A program made the position numbers and the translations under genes. 57,141 nucleotides of DNA from Clostridia bacterium (GTDB lineage Bacteria > Bacillota > Clostridia > Christensenellales > Aristaeellaceae), in assembly GCA_017433405.1 (NCBI GenBank), contig JAFRHH010000065.1, positions 1 to 57,141 of the forward strand, given 5' to 3'. Shown here piece after piece: positions 16,088 through 25,282 of the stretch. Numbering within the stretch: the first letter of the stretch is position 1; each line of letters begins with the position of its first letter. The notes under the pieces are model-generated. The model was given only the letters and a program-made list of their open reading frames with translations, had not been told where the DNA came from and did no database searches.

Positions 16088-17541
16088 ACAGGAAACTGAT
16101 TATTCGTGTTTTAGGCGCCATCCTCTGCATTGAAGCCATCGCGATGATTCCTGCCCTGGCTGTTTCCTTTGTTCACCGGGACGGGGATTCCATGGCCCTG
16201 GGCGTCAGCGTCCTGCTGGCCGGAATCATCGGCGTATGCCTGTTTTTTGGCGTTAAAACAGATAAAAGTTCTCACCTTCGGCTGAAGGAGGGCTTTATCA
16301 TCGTTGCCCTCGGCTGGTTCCTGCTCAGCCTTTTCGGCGCGCTGCCCTTTATGCTTTCCGGGATTCTTCCCCGCTTTGAAGACGCTTTTTTTGAAGCCGT
16401 CTCCGGTTTTACCACGACCGGGGCCTCCGTCGTGACGGATTTTGACCATTTCCCCCGCGGGGTCATGCTATGGCGGGCGACGACCCACTGGATTGGCGGA
16501 ATGGGCGTTCTTGTGCTGACGCTGGCACTCCTGCCAAAGCTTACGGGAAGAACGGCGCATCTGGTGAAGGCGGAAAGCCCCGGGCCCTCTCTGAGCAAAC
16601 TGGTTCCGAAAACCGGGGAAACAGCCAAAATCCTTTACTCGATCTACGGCGTACTGACCGCGGCGGAATTCATTGCCCTTGTGCTGCTGGGCCTGTCTCC
16701 CTATGATGCCGTCATCCATGCCATGGCGACCGCCGGAACAGGCGGCTTCAGCAACTACGGAGCCAGCATCGCCGCGTTTCAGAGCGTACCAGTCGAAATG
16801 ACCGTCTCCCTGTTTATGTTCCTTTTCGGAATCAATTTCGCGCTCTATTTCAAGTTCATTATGGGAGACCATATCAAAGCCTTCTACAGGGACGAGGAAT
16901 TCAGATGGTACTTTTTCATCGTCGTCCTTTCCGTTGTTTCCATCTCTCTGCTGAACCTCGGGTATTATCACGGAGACTATCTGACATCCCTCCGCTATAC
17001 GGTGTTTACGGTATGCTCCACGATTTCGACCACCGGATTTGTCGTGACGGACTACAGCCTGTGGCCCGTGACAAGTCAGATGATCATCCTGCTGATCATG
17101 TTGATTGGTTCCTGCGCCGGATCCACGGCAGGCGGCATGAAGGTCATACGAATCAGCATGGTTTTTAAAATGAGCCGAAGAACGATCCGGGCCGCGGGGC
17201 ATCCCCAGAAGGTCGAGGTCGTCAGAATTGACAGGAAAGCGGTTGATGAAACCACCCTGTCCCAGGTCGCTCAGTTCGCGCTGATGTATATCGCTGTCTG
17301 GCTTGTTGGCGCCTTTCTCCTTTCCTTTGATGGAAAGTATGACCTCCTGACCCATCTGACGGCTTCCCTGACCTGTGTCAGCAACGTCGGGCCGGGTCTG
17401 GGCGCGGTCGGACCGGTTTATAACTTTGCGGGCTACGGCATCTTCTCGAAGCTGGTTTCTTCCCTGCTGATGCTCTTCGGCCGTCTAGAGCTGCTGCCCA
17501 TGTTTATCATGTTTACCCGTTCCGCCTGGCATCAATATTAA
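16084..17541 (+). CDS. trkH: Trk potassium uptake system membrane subunit TrkH
   Basis: 485 residues with about ten membrane segments arranged as four pore repeats. The filter regions are SGFTTTGASV, ATAGTGGFSNYG, STISTTGFVVTD and CVSNVGPGLG. It is the K+-translocating subunit in the cytoplasmic membrane. The start overlaps the trkA stop (ATGA), so the two are translationally coupled. Confidence 0.96.
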   Translation: MNRKLIIRVLGAILCIEAIAMIPALAVSFVHRDGDSMALGVSVLLAGIIGVCLFFGVKTDKSSHLRLKEGFIIVALGWFLLSLFGALPFMLSGILPRFEDAFFEAVSGFTTTGASVVTDFDHFPRGVMLWRATTHWIGGMGVLVLTLALLPKLTGRTAHLVKAESPGPSLSKLVPKTGETAKILYSIYGVLTAAEFIALVLLGLSPYDAVIHAMATAGTGGFSNYGASIAAFQSVPVEMTVSLFMFLFGINFALYFKFIMGDHIKAFYRDEEFRWYFFIVVLSVVSISLLNLGYYHGDYLTSLRYTVFTVCSTISTTGFVVTDYSLWPVTSQMIILLIMLIGSCAGSTAGGMKVIRISMVFKMSRRTIRAAGHPQKVEVVRIDRKAVDETTLSQVAQFALMYIAVWLVGAFLLSFDGKYDLLTHLTASLTCVSNVGPGLGAVGPVYNFAGYGIFSKLVSSLLMLFGRLELLPMFIMFTRSAWHQY

Positions 17542-17553
17542 TTCTATAAAGAG

Positions 17554-19143
17554 ATGAGCGAAAAAACGATGGAAGGTCAGAGCAAATCAATCGCCAAGGG
17601 AATCTCCGTTCTTGGCGTTACCGGGGTTCTCTGTAAATTTGTCGGCGTGCTTTATTCCATTCCCCTGGCCCGCATCCTGAAACCGGAAGGGCTCGGACTG
17701 TTTCAGACTGTATTTCCCACCTATAATCTGTTCCTGACGATTTCAAGCGCCGGCCTTCCCGTGGCCGTATCCCGTATGGTGGCCCATTATCTGGCCCAAA
17801 AGGACCCAGCCAACGCCCGGAAGACATTCTCCGTTGCCTTAAAGCTTTTAGGATGCATCGGTTTTTTCTTCAGCTTCATCATGCTCCTGTCGAACCAGCT
17901 GCTGACCCGGCTTGTCGGCGTGGAGGAGGCTGCAAAAGGCTTTGTCGCGATCGCTCCCTGCGTGCTGATCGTGTGCATCCTTTCCGCTTTCAGAGGGTAT
18001 ATTCAGGGTCATCAGAACATGCTTCCCACGGCGATTTCCCAGATGATTGAGCAGATCGGCAAGGTGGCGGTCTCTCTTCCCCTGGCGGCCGTCGGAATGA
18101 ACAGAGGCATTGAATACGGCGCCGCGGGAGCGCTTTGGGGCATAACGCTGGTAGAAATCGCGGCGTTGGTCTATATGATTGTTCTGTATGCGGTTCATCG
18201 GAAAAAGCATCCGTTAACGGCTCCTCCCGCGTCTCCCGTTACACAGAGAAGCCTGTCCCGTCAGCTGGTCAAAATATCTGTCCCCATTACGGTCAGCGCC
18301 TGTATTATCCCCCTGTCCCAGTTTATCGATTCCGCTCTGATGGTCAATCGGATGGTGGACGCCGGCCTGAGCCGGGGAACAGCCACCTCCCTGTACGGGA
18401 TTTTCTCCGGAATGGTGATACGGCTGATCAATATTCCGACCGCCCTGGCCCTGGCCATTTCCATGAGCCTGGTGCCGGCTGTTTCCGCGGCCAAGGCCAT
18501 CGGCAGCAGGGAAAACATTATCAGGGAAACCAATACCGGCCTGAGATATGCCGCGCTGATCGGCTTTCCCTGTTCCATTGGCATGAGCATCCTGGCCAAG
18601 CCCATTTTGCAGATTTTTTATACGGGAACGCTGACGCCTGAACGCATGCAGACAGCGGCAGAGCTTTTGCAGATCTCGGCGTTAACGGTATTTCTCTTTA
18701 CCATGGTTCAGGCCAGCAGCAGCATTCTCCAGGGGCTGCATCATCAATCCATTCCCATGTACACCATGATCGCGGGCGTGTCGCTGAAAATCCTCCTGAA
18801 TTATACCCTGATCGGCACCCCCGGCATCGATATACACGGCGGCCCGATTGCCTCGATTGTCTGTTATTCAACCGCCCTGATTCCCAATCTGATTTACTGC
18901 TGTAAATACGCGGAGATCAGATGTCGGTGGATGGACTGGTTTATCAGGCCCGGGCTGGCGGCGCTGGGGATGGGGCTGGCGGTTTATGGACTGAAGGTCA
19001 TCCTGCCCGAAAACTTTCTTTCTACGCTGATCATGATTGCCGTGGGAATCTGCGTCTATCTGGGGCTGGCCTGGATGGATCACGCCGTTGATCGGAATGA
19101 CCTTCAGGGGATCCTTAGCTTCCGCGGCAGGAGGAATTCATGA
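17554..19143 (+). CDS. SpoVB/YabM-like polysaccharide (lipid-linked) flippase of the MOP superfamily
   Basis: 529 residues with about 14 hydrophobic segments and the family opening GISVLGVTGVLCKFVGVLYS. MOP exporters of this type (SpoVB, YabM, MurJ-like) flip lipid-linked cell-wall precursors. Its neighbours are YabN and RqcP (YabO), the same order as yabM-yabN-yabO in Bacillus subtilis, so YabM is the best match. The name SpoVB does not by itself show that the organism sporulates. The start has only a weak ribosome site; an in-frame ATG lies five codons later. It overlaps the next gene by 4 bp. Confidence 0.87.
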   Translation: MSEKTMEGQSKSIAKGISVLGVTGVLCKFVGVLYSIPLARILKPEGLGLFQTVFPTYNLFLTISSAGLPVAVSRMVAHYLAQKDPANARKTFSVALKLLGCIGFFFSFIMLLSNQLLTRLVGVEEAAKGFVAIAPCVLIVCILSAFRGYIQGHQNMLPTAISQMIEQIGKVAVSLPLAAVGMNRGIEYGAAGALWGITLVEIAALVYMIVLYAVHRKKHPLTAPPASPVTQRSLSRQLVKISVPITVSACIIPLSQFIDSALMVNRMVDAGLSRGTATSLYGIFSGMVIRLINIPTALALAISMSLVPAVSAAKAIGSRENIIRETNTGLRYAALIGFPCSIGMSILAKPILQIFYTGTLTPERMQTAAELLQISALTVFLFTMVQASSSILQGLHHQSIPMYTMIAGVSLKILLNYTLIGTPGIDIHGGPIASIVCYSTALIPNLIYCCKYAEIRCRWMDWFIRPGLAALGMGLAVYGLKVILPENFLSTLIMIAVGICVYLGLAWMDHAVDRNDLQGILSFRGRRNS

Positions 19144-20042
19144 AAGAAATCATCATTGTTTCGCTGGGATCCGGAGACCCTGATCTCCTGAACCGCGCGA
19201 CCCAGAACGCGCTCCGGGATGCTTCTCTTCTGTTTCTGAGAACGGAGCGGCATCCCATCATTCACTGGCTCCGCGAAAAAGGCATTCCCTATCAATCATT
19301 TGATTCATTCTATACGGAGATCGATGATTTCGATCAGCTGAACCGGGCCATTGCCGATCATCTGCTGGAGGCCGCGGCATCATCATCCCCGCTCGTGTAT
19401 GCGGTTCCGGATCCGTGTCTTGATCAGAGCGTGACGAGTTTATATCAGAGCAGTCAGTCCGGAAAGCCTCTGCTCCGGATCATCCCCGGCGTCAGTACGC
19501 TGGATCAGATGCTTGGCCTGGTCAGATCCTTTATCGGATCCGGTGATCTGCGGATATCCACTGCCTCCGGCTTTCCCCAGGTGGATTATGATCCCAGTCT
19601 GACGCTGGTGCTGACGGAAATCGACAACGCGCTGATGGCGGGAGAAATCAAGTACTGTCTGAATCCCTGCATGGCGGACGAGGATACGCTTCTTTTCAGT
19701 CCTGACGGGTCGTCGATCGTGACGATTCCCCTCCTGGCGCTGGATCGGCAGAAACATTACGATCACCGTTCCTTTCTGGTTATTCCGGCCCGATCCGCGA
19801 AAAACCGTTCCCGGTTTACCCTCCGGGATCTGACTGATCTGGCCGATTCGCGGCCGGCTGCTGCTCTCCCCGATCCTTCTCATTCCCAGGGGGCGGAAGA
19901 AGCGGACGAAGAGGAAATCCTGTCCGCAAAACTGGCGAATATCATCCTGAAGGCCTCCTTCGCCAGACGCACCGGGGCCTATGATCTGAAGGATCTGATT
20001 TCAAACGCTTATCGCTTACTGGAAGAGAAGCAGCCTGAATGA
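19140..20042 (+). CDS. YabN-like protein: tetrapyrrole-methylase domain without a recognisable MazG domain
   Basis: 300 residues. The first ~220 match the tetrapyrrole (corrin/porphyrin) methylase-like domain found at the N-terminus of YabN: IVSLGSGDPDLLNRATQ, YAVPDPCL and IIPGVSTLDQML. YabN normally continues into a MazG pyrophosphohydrolase. Here only ~80 residues follow (acidic linker, then KLANIILKASFARRTGAYDL), too short for a full MazG pair and lacking its EExxE motif. Position between YabM and RqcP supports the YabN assignment. Its substrate is unknown. Confidence 0.8.
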   Translation: MKEIIIVSLGSGDPDLLNRATQNALRDASLLFLRTERHPIIHWLREKGIPYQSFDSFYTEIDDFDQLNRAIADHLLEAAASSSPLVYAVPDPCLDQSVTSLYQSSQSGKPLLRIIPGVSTLDQMLGLVRSFIGSGDLRISTASGFPQVDYDPSLTLVLTEIDNALMAGEIKYCLNPCMADEDTLLFSPDGSSIVTIPLLALDRQKHYDHRSFLVIPARSAKNRSRFTLRDLTDLADSRPAAALPDPSHSQGAEEADEEEILSAKLANIILKASFARRTGAYDLKDLISNAYRLLEEKQPE

Positions 20043-20091
20043 CGATTTCCGTACCGCTGTGCCGATGCGATCGCTGACAGAATCCGTCTCC
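20041..20091 (+). repeat. Dispersed repeat, half-copy C
   Basis: The stretch GACGATTTCCGTACCG...AATCCGTCTCC aligns along most of its length with the distal half of copies B (24272-24322) and G (57091-57141). The GTGAAC hairpin half is absent. It fills the gap between yabN and rqcP. Confidence 0.6.
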
Positions 20092-20120
20092 AAAAACAAA
20101 CGACAAAGGAGGCATTTATC

Positions 20121-20399
20121 ATGCGGCTGGACAAATTTCTGAAGGTCTCCAGGATTATTAAAAGACGAACGGTAGCCAACGAGGCCTGCGCCGGGGGGCG
20201 CGTAACGCTGAATGACAAGGTGGCCAAACCCTCTGCGGAAATCCATGTTGGGGATATTCTAGCCATTCGTTTTGGGGAGCACATCGGAAAATACAGGATT
20301 CTCGGCGTTCAGGAAACCGTAAAAAAGGAAGCGGCCGATCAGCTTTATGAGGTGCTGTCTGAGGATGCGGAACTGATCCGGGAAAGGAATCTTTCATGA
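20121..20399 (+). CDS. rqcP: RqcP (YabO), S4-domain ribosome quality-control factor
   Basis: 92 residues formed almost wholly by an S4 RNA-binding domain ([20 protein letters not shown], then [20 protein letters not shown]). The family binds stalled 50S subunits with RqcH and helps C-terminal alanine tailing. AAAGGAGG precedes the start. The yabMN context supports YabO rather than Hsp15. It overlaps ispDF by 4 bp. Confidence 0.9.
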   Translation: MRLDKFLKVSRIIKRRTVANEACAGGRVTLNDKVAKPSAEIHVGDILAIRFGEHIGKYRILGVQETVKKEAADQLYEVLSEDAELIRERNLS

Positions 20400-21568
20400 A
20401 AACATGCCTGATTCTGCTTTCCGCCGGTTCCGGAACCCGGATGGGCCTGAACCGGAATAAGGTCTTTTTTGAGCTGTCCGGGAAAAGCGTTCTCCGGAGA
20501 AGTCTGGAAGCTTTTCGGGATATGGTTCAGGAAATCATCCTGGTTCATCGCCCGGCGGACGAAGCGCTGATCCTCCGGGAAGTGGAAAAAGCCGGTGTAA
20601 CGATACCGGTTCATCTCGTCCACGGCGGTGAAACCAGACAGGACTCCGTTCGAAACGGATTTCGTCATCTTACGTGGCAGGCGGACGACATCATTCTGAT
20701 TCATGACAGCGCGCGCTGTCTCGTCTCCGCTGACCTGGTGCGCCGGATTCTGGAGAAGGCGGGTCAGACAGGCGCGACCATTCCGGGAATTCCGGTTACG
20801 AATACAATTAAAAAAGCGTCACCTGATCAGATCATCTCGACGGTTGACCGTTCCACCCTCTATGAGGCTCAGACGCCGCAGGCTATCCGCGCCGACTGGC
20901 TGGATCGCGCCCTGGTCCGGGCGGAGGCGGATCATTTTCAGGGAACGGATGACGCTTCCCTCCTGGAGCACTGCGGCCTTCCGGTGAGCCTCGTTGAAGG
21001 GGAAAAGCGTAATATCAAGCTGACCAGCAGGGAGGATATACCGATGGCGGAAGCCTTTCTTTCGAATTTGAACCTGCCCCGGATTGGCCACGGTTACGAT
21101 GTGCATCGGTTTGCAGAAAACCGGAAGCTGATCCTATGCGGGGTCGATATTCCCTGTGAAAAAGGCCTGCTGGGCCACAGCGACGCTGATGTGGCGGCCC
21201 ATGCGCTGATGGATGCCCTGCTCGGGGCCGCGGCCCTGGGGGATATTGGACGGCATTTTCCCGACAAGGATCCGGCTTACAAAGGCATCAGCTCCATGAT
21301 TCTGCTGAAAAAAGTCGTTTCCCTGCTGAAGGAAAACGACTTTGAGATCATCAACGCTGATCTGACGATTATCGCGCAGCAGCCCAAACTGTCCCCCTGG
21401 ATCGGGCGCATGGTCGAAACCCTTTCGAAAACCATGGAAATCGATCCGGCATGTCTTAATGTAAAGGCCACCACCACGGAGCGCCTCGGATTTGAAGGCA
21501 GGGAGGAAGGCATTTCTGCCCACGCGGTCTGCCTGATTCGAAAAATCACTCCGTTCGGAAGGAACTGA
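20396..21568 (+). CDS. ispDF: Bifunctional IspD/IspF (MEP cytidylyltransferase and MECDP synthase)
   Basis: 390 residues, two enzymes in one chain. Residues 1-~225 are Isp[17 protein letters not shown] (CTP-binding), HDSARCLV and [14 protein letters not shown]. Residues ~228-390 are Isp[11 protein letters not shown] (metal-binding Asp/His), [27 protein letters not shown] and [14 protein letters not shown]. The two steps are non-consecutive in the non-mevalonate isoprenoid pathway, with IspE acting between them. dxs of the same pathway is at 37381-39261. The 3' end overlaps the convergent gene at 21546 by 23 bp. Confidence 0.97.
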   Translation: MKTCLILLSAGSGTRMGLNRNKVFFELSGKSVLRRSLEAFRDMVQEIILVHRPADEALILREVEKAGVTIPVHLVHGGETRQDSVRNGFRHLTWQADDIILIHDSARCLVSADLVRRILEKAGQTGATIPGIPVTNTIKKASPDQIISTVDRSTLYEAQTPQAIRADWLDRALVRAEADHFQGTDDASLLEHCGLPVSLVEGEKRNIKLTSREDIPMAEAFLSNLNLPRIGHGYDVHRFAENRKLILCGVDIPCEKGLLGHSDADVAAHALMDALLGAAALGDIGRHFPDKDPAYKGISSMILLKKVVSLLKENDFEIINADLTIIAQQPKLSPWIGRMVETLSKTMEIDPACLNVKATTTERLGFEGREEGISAHAVCLIRKITPFGRN

Positions 21569-22655
21569 GGAAAGCTGAAAAAAACTGACTGTACTGTTCC
21601 CCGATCGCTCGGAGAATGTTCTCGCCGGTGTTTCCGTTGATTTCAAGGAGATGATCTGAATCCGGCGCCGACGCGTCCGTTTCCCGAACCGTCAGATCCA
21701 GCGCATACAGCCTGATCTGATCCGGATTCATGAATTGGGCTGCCCCCCTGATCATTTTTGCGGATCGCTGAATGGATGCTTCCCAGCGCAGGATCGTTTT
21801 GTTCCTTCCGTCGCAAAGCCGTCCGGATAGCCGCTGCACAAGGAGTCCCGAGGATTCGGCCGGCCGCGTAAACGCCTGATGAACTGACAGAATCATATGC
21901 GTGGAGGCGGACTGCGCATACCCCGCTTCCTCCGGGTCCGCGCAGAGGATCACGTCCGTATAAAAGCGATCCTCCGCTTCCTGTTGAACCTGATATCCGA
22001 TATGGTATAAGCGGCCCTGTTCGGAAACGGTGATCACAGATTCCGTTAAGCCGGGCTCCGAACAGTTCAGGGACAGCGTGCCCAGGATCTCACTTTTGCG
22101 GGAAAGCTGAAACGAAAAGGTTTTTCCTTCATCGTAACAGCTGCAGAGAAGCTGCAGGCCCTGATCCTTTAAAAATTCGGCACAGAAAAGATCCACAACA
22201 TTTTTGAAAAGGCCGTCGGGAAAGGAAGCGCTTTTTTCTTTCAGCCATAAAAGGGCGGGAGCTGCTGCGGTAATTACGGTCCGAAGGGAAGCCTTTTCGA
22301 AGGTATCCCCGGAATAGAGGCCACCCTCTTCCCGGGCGTTCATTCCCCCAAACCAGTCCAGCAGGATGGTGGAAATCGTGTCGGGATTGACCGGATGGCG
22401 CATCAGAAAGGGAAGCAGCTTTTCCAGTGTATGAGGAAGCAATGCGCCATCCGTTTTAAAGAGCAGATCCGATTTCGGATGAAGGGAGCCGGACAGCTGA
22501 AGACGGTTCTCCCCCGTCCACAGAGACCAGGTGCTGGGCTGCTCCCGGGAATCAAGTCGATAGAGGCTGATGTCGCAGATCAGCTCGGCGCTGGCCTGTC
22601 TGATCGTCAGTCCGAAAAGCATCGCCAGAAAAAAAGCTCCGATTCTTCTCCTCAT
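21546..22655 (-). CDS. Secreted protein of unknown function
   Basis: 369 residues with a signal peptide ([23 protein letters not shown]). The rest is soluble, with alternating polar/hydrophobic beta-like segments and several cysteines ([27 protein letters not shown]). No family is recognised. It overlaps the upstream secreted gene by 4 bp (ATGA), so the two are coupled and likely work together outside the membrane. No lipobox is seen. Confidence 0.75.
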   Translation of the reverse strand: MRRRIGAFFLAMLFGLTIRQASAELICDISLYRLDSREQPSTWSLWTGENRLQLSGSLHPKSDLLFKTDGALLPHTLEKLLPFLMRHPVNPDTISTILLDWFGGMNAREEGGLYSGDTFEKASLRTVITAAAPALLWLKEKSASFPDGLFKNVVDLFCAEFLKDQGLQLLCSCYDEGKTFSFQLSRKSEILGTLSLNCSEPGLTESVITVSEQGRLYHIGYQVQQEAEDRFYTDVILCADPEEAGYAQSASTHMILSVHQAFTRPAESSGLLVQRLSGRLCDGRNKTILRWEASIQRSAKMIRGAAQFMNPDQIRLYALDLTVRETDASAPDSDHLLEINGNTGENILRAIGEQYSQFFSAFLSSFRTE

Positions 22656-24220
22656 GGCGCTGTCTCCTCAGCCGTCGCGGGGGTGTCCGATGAGGGAACC
22701 TCCTGCGACGGTGCTGCCTCCTCAGTTGTCGCTTGGTTATCCGATAAGATAACCTCCGGCGTGCGCTCGATCTTCTCTCCGGCTATTCGGATGATGGTTT
22801 TGCCCCACAGATCCATCTGTTCAGCGGAAACGGTCGTGATGTCCGTGCTTCTTTCGTGCGGAAGCGGGGTCAGAATCCAGGGCGCGGCGGATTTGAAGGT
22901 GCCGCTTAACCGAAGGTTTTTCTTCCCCTGAAGCCCCTCCATCCATACCTCGAGGGTTGTCGGGCTTTGCTGTGCGTTCTTGCTTGAAAAATGAAAATTA
23001 AAATGCAGCTCGACCGGTTCAAAGGGATCCAGCTTTACGCCCTGAAACTCCTCCCCGCAGAGGGCCTCGTCCTGCGTAATCGCGCAAACGTAATCATAGG
23101 TTTCATGGGTCTTCCCTTCTTCATCGGGCATATCCTCGGTTGTCACATTGCCGGTCAGATGAACGCTCAGGGCGTGGCTTGGAATCTCCGTCCCGCCGTC
23201 CTGCGCGGTCTGAACCCGAAGGCAGGTCAGCGTGTGATCAAAATTCCCAGTCAGCTGAAAGGGTTCCGGCCAGGAAACTCGGATCATTTCCCGGTCGTTT
23301 ACAAGGGAGCAGACCATCGACTGACCTGTGATCTGTTCGATCTGAAGGGAATCATAACCAAACAGGCCGGCAGACAGCGGAAGGCTAAGGCTGCTGGAAC
23401 AGATTTCTCCGGTTTTGATATCACTGGTTCGGGAAAGAACCAGATTCTCGCCGGAAACAAGTCCGGAGGCGATCTCCCGGTAATAGGGAACCAGATCCGG
23501 ATTGAGATAGATGCTCTGCTGCTCCGCCGTCAGTATCGGCTCCAGCAATCCGCGAACAGCCTCGTCCTGAACCAGATCCTCAATCAGATCGGCCAAAAAG
23601 CCCTGGACAGCCTGGAACGGGATGCTGTAGGAAATCTGAAGCATGCTTCGGCCTGATTCATCCGTCAGATATTCCGTGTCCACCGGGAAGAGGGAAAGCC
23701 AAAGCTCGGTCTTCTGCTGATAGGGCGAAAAGGCAGCCTCCCAGTCGCTCGCTTTGCCGCCCTGAAGCGCCTGAATCAGCCGGAGGAGCGCCGAATAGAA
23801 CGGAGGATTGCCATGGCCGGGATGCGCGATGGTCTTGTCCGCCAGGTTTCCCACGCCGGGAATTGCGATCACCGTTCCCGGTAAAAAATCCGAGGCCAGA
23901 TAGGCGGTTCCGTCCTTGATATACAGATCGGTCTTGTTACGCTGCTCTTCCTGATCGTCGGTCTGATAGCAATAGTACAGGGCTTCGGTTCCGTCAGCCA
24001 GCGCCAGACCCCGAAAATCAAAGGTTCCGTTGTTAAGCGCTTTCAAAAAAGGCGCCTCTTCATCCCATCCTTCTTCATGGATCATGAAGGACCCTTTTAA
24101 TCCGCTTCCAATGCTGAGCTGCTTCCGCATTTTCTCGGGCAGGGAGTACTCGGAAAGGGCCGCCCCCCCTCCGACAACCACCAACATCAGGGCCAGCATC
24201 AAAATCAGTAACCTTTTCAT
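22652..24220 (-). CDS. Secreted protein of unknown function with C-terminal tandem repeat
   Basis: 522 residues starting at ATG 24220, with AGAGGAG upstream supplied by repeat copy B. A signal peptide (MKRLLILMLALMLVVVGGG..) is followed by a domain that in pattern (LKGSFMIHEEG, TDLYIKDGTAYLASDF) recalls LolA/LppX-like lipid-binding folds; this is a weak resemblance. The last ~35 residues are two copies of an EV.SD..AT.EE.AP unit, also visible as a DNA-level repeat at 22658-22755. It is coupled by ATGA overlap to the secreted protein downstream. Confidence 0.75.
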   Translation of the reverse strand: MKRLLILMLALMLVVVGGGAALSEYSLPEKMRKQLSIGSGLKGSFMIHEEGWDEEAPFLKALNNGTFDFRGLALADGTEALYYCYQTDDQEEQRNKTDLYIKDGTAYLASDFLPGTVIAIPGVGNLADKTIAHPGHGNPPFYSALLRLIQALQGGKASDWEAAFSPYQQKTELWLSLFPVDTEYLTDESGRSMLQISYSIPFQAVQGFLADLIEDLVQDEAVRGLLEPILTAEQQSIYLNPDLVPYYREIASGLVSGENLVLSRTSDIKTGEICSSSLSLPLSAGLFGYDSLQIEQITGQSMVCSLVNDREMIRVSWPEPFQLTGNFDHTLTCLRVQTAQDGGTEIPSHALSVHLTGNVTTEDMPDEEGKTHETYDYVCAITQDEALCGEEFQGVKLDPFEPVELHFNFHFSSKNAQQSPTTLEVWMEGLQGKKNLRLSGTFKSAAPWILTPLPHERSTDITTVSAEQMDLWGKTIIRIAGEKIERTPEVILSDNQATTEEAAPSQEVPSSDTPATAEETAP

Positions 24221-24229
24221 CTTCTGAAT

Positions 24230-24322
24230 CTCCTCTGTGGACGGCAGTCCACGTCTGCCATTCTGTCCGGACAACGATTCTTAACCGCTTTCGCTGACGT
24301 GATCGCGGACAAAATCTGTCTC
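24230..24322 (-). repeat. Dispersed palindromic repeat, copy B (full length)
   Basis: Minus strand: distal half with TGTCCG...CGGACA closing arms, then GGCAGACGTGGACTGCC and GTCCACAGAGGAG. The hairpin is GTGGAC-TGCC-GTCCAC, a compensated variant of the GTGAAC/GTTCAC form in other copies. It encodes the last ~14 residues and stop of dus and ends in the ribosome site of the gene at 24220. Confidence 0.88.
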
Positions 24323-25282
24323 CGGACCGTCCTCCTCCATGATACGATGAAAGTACTGGCGAAGGAAGGAAAGAACGTCCCCCGGTTCCGTTAAACGATT
24401 AATTCGATTGCGCGTCTGCGCCGCCCCCCGAAGCCCGTGAATATACCAGCCGATATGCTTTCTCATTTCACGGACGGCGATATGAACAGGCTTCGCCGCC
24501 AGCATCCGGCCATAATGATCTTCAATCATGGCTTCCCGCTCCGAAAGTGAAATGGCTGTTTTCTTCCTTCCGGAGCTCAGCTCCTGAAGATCTCTGAATA
24601 TCCATGGGTTACCCATGGCTCCCCGGCCAATCATGATTCCGTCGCAGTACTTTTCTGAAAGCTTTTTCAATGCGTCTTCGGCCGTAAACAGGTCTCCGTT
24701 CCCGATGACCGGAATGCTGACCCTGTCCCGGACCGCCCTGATGCTTTCCCAATCGGCATTCCCCATATATTGCTGGGTTTTTGTCCTTCCATGAATGGTG
24801 ATCTCACGGATTCCGGCTTCCTGGGCCATCAGACCGAATTCAACGGCGCAGAGATGTTCCTGATCCCAGCCGAGCCTCATTTTGACGGAAACCGGAAGGG
24901 ATACGCTCTGAACCGTTTCCTTCATGATTCGCCAGGCCAGGCCGGGCCTTAGCATAAGCCCTGCTCCCTCTCCGGAGGATGCCACCTTATGAGCCGGACA
25001 ACCCATATTAAGATCAATCCCGTCATATTGTCCCGTCTCCGCAAGCCGATGCGCCGCTTCGGCCATAACGGACGGATCCCTGCCGAAGAGCTGAACGATC
25101 AGGCGCCTTTCCCCGGGATGACGAATGAGCAGCTCTCTGGTCGCCCGCTGATTTGGCGCGCACAGATACCCCTGGGCGCTGACCATCTCGGTATAGGTCT
25201 CTTCGCAGCCGGCCTGTGCGCAAATTCCCCGGTAAATCCAATCCGTGACGCCGCACAGCGGAGCGAGTCGAAAGCGCGTCAT
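24281..25282 (-). CDS. tRNA-dihydrouridine synthase
   Basis: 333 residues of the FMN-dependent Dus family. Features are RLAPLCGVTDWIYR, LNMGCPAHKV with the catalytic Cys (~100), KMRLGW, ITIHGRTKTQQYMG and NGDLFTAEDA...GIMIGRGAMGNPW. It reduces specific uridines in tRNA to dihydrouridine with NADPH. The body looks most like DusB. The C-terminal tail (TDFVRDHVSESG) is encoded by repeat copy B. It overlaps the upstream unknown gene by 4 bp. Confidence 0.94.
   Translation of the reverse strand: MTRFRLAPLCGVTDWIYRGICAQAGCEETYTEMVSAQGYLCAPNQRATRELLIRHPGERRLIVQLFGRDPSVMAEAAHRLAETGQYDGIDLNMGCPAHKVASSGEGAGLMLRPGLAWRIMKETVQSVSLPVSVKMRLGWDQEHLCAVEFGLMAQEAGIREITIHGRTKTQQYMGNADWESIRAVRDRVSIPVIGNGDLFTAEDALKKLSEKYCDGIMIGRGAMGNPWIFRDLQELSSGRKKTAISLSEREAMIEDHYGRMLAAKPVHIAVREMRKHIGWYIHGLRGAAQTRNRINRLTEPGDVLSFLRQYFHRIMEEDGPETDFVRDHVSESG

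Noticed and set aside
17554-19143. Reading the SpoVB-like flippase as evidence of sporulation
   Set aside because: The yabMNO context points to the vegetative YabM branch, and no sporulation-specific gene lies in the window.
22658-22755. Near-repeat of TCCTCAG...TCCGAT units considered as another copy of the dispersed element
   Set aside because: It is an internal duplication of the protein's acidic C-terminus (EV.SD..AT.EE.AP twice) and lacks the GTGAAC hairpin.
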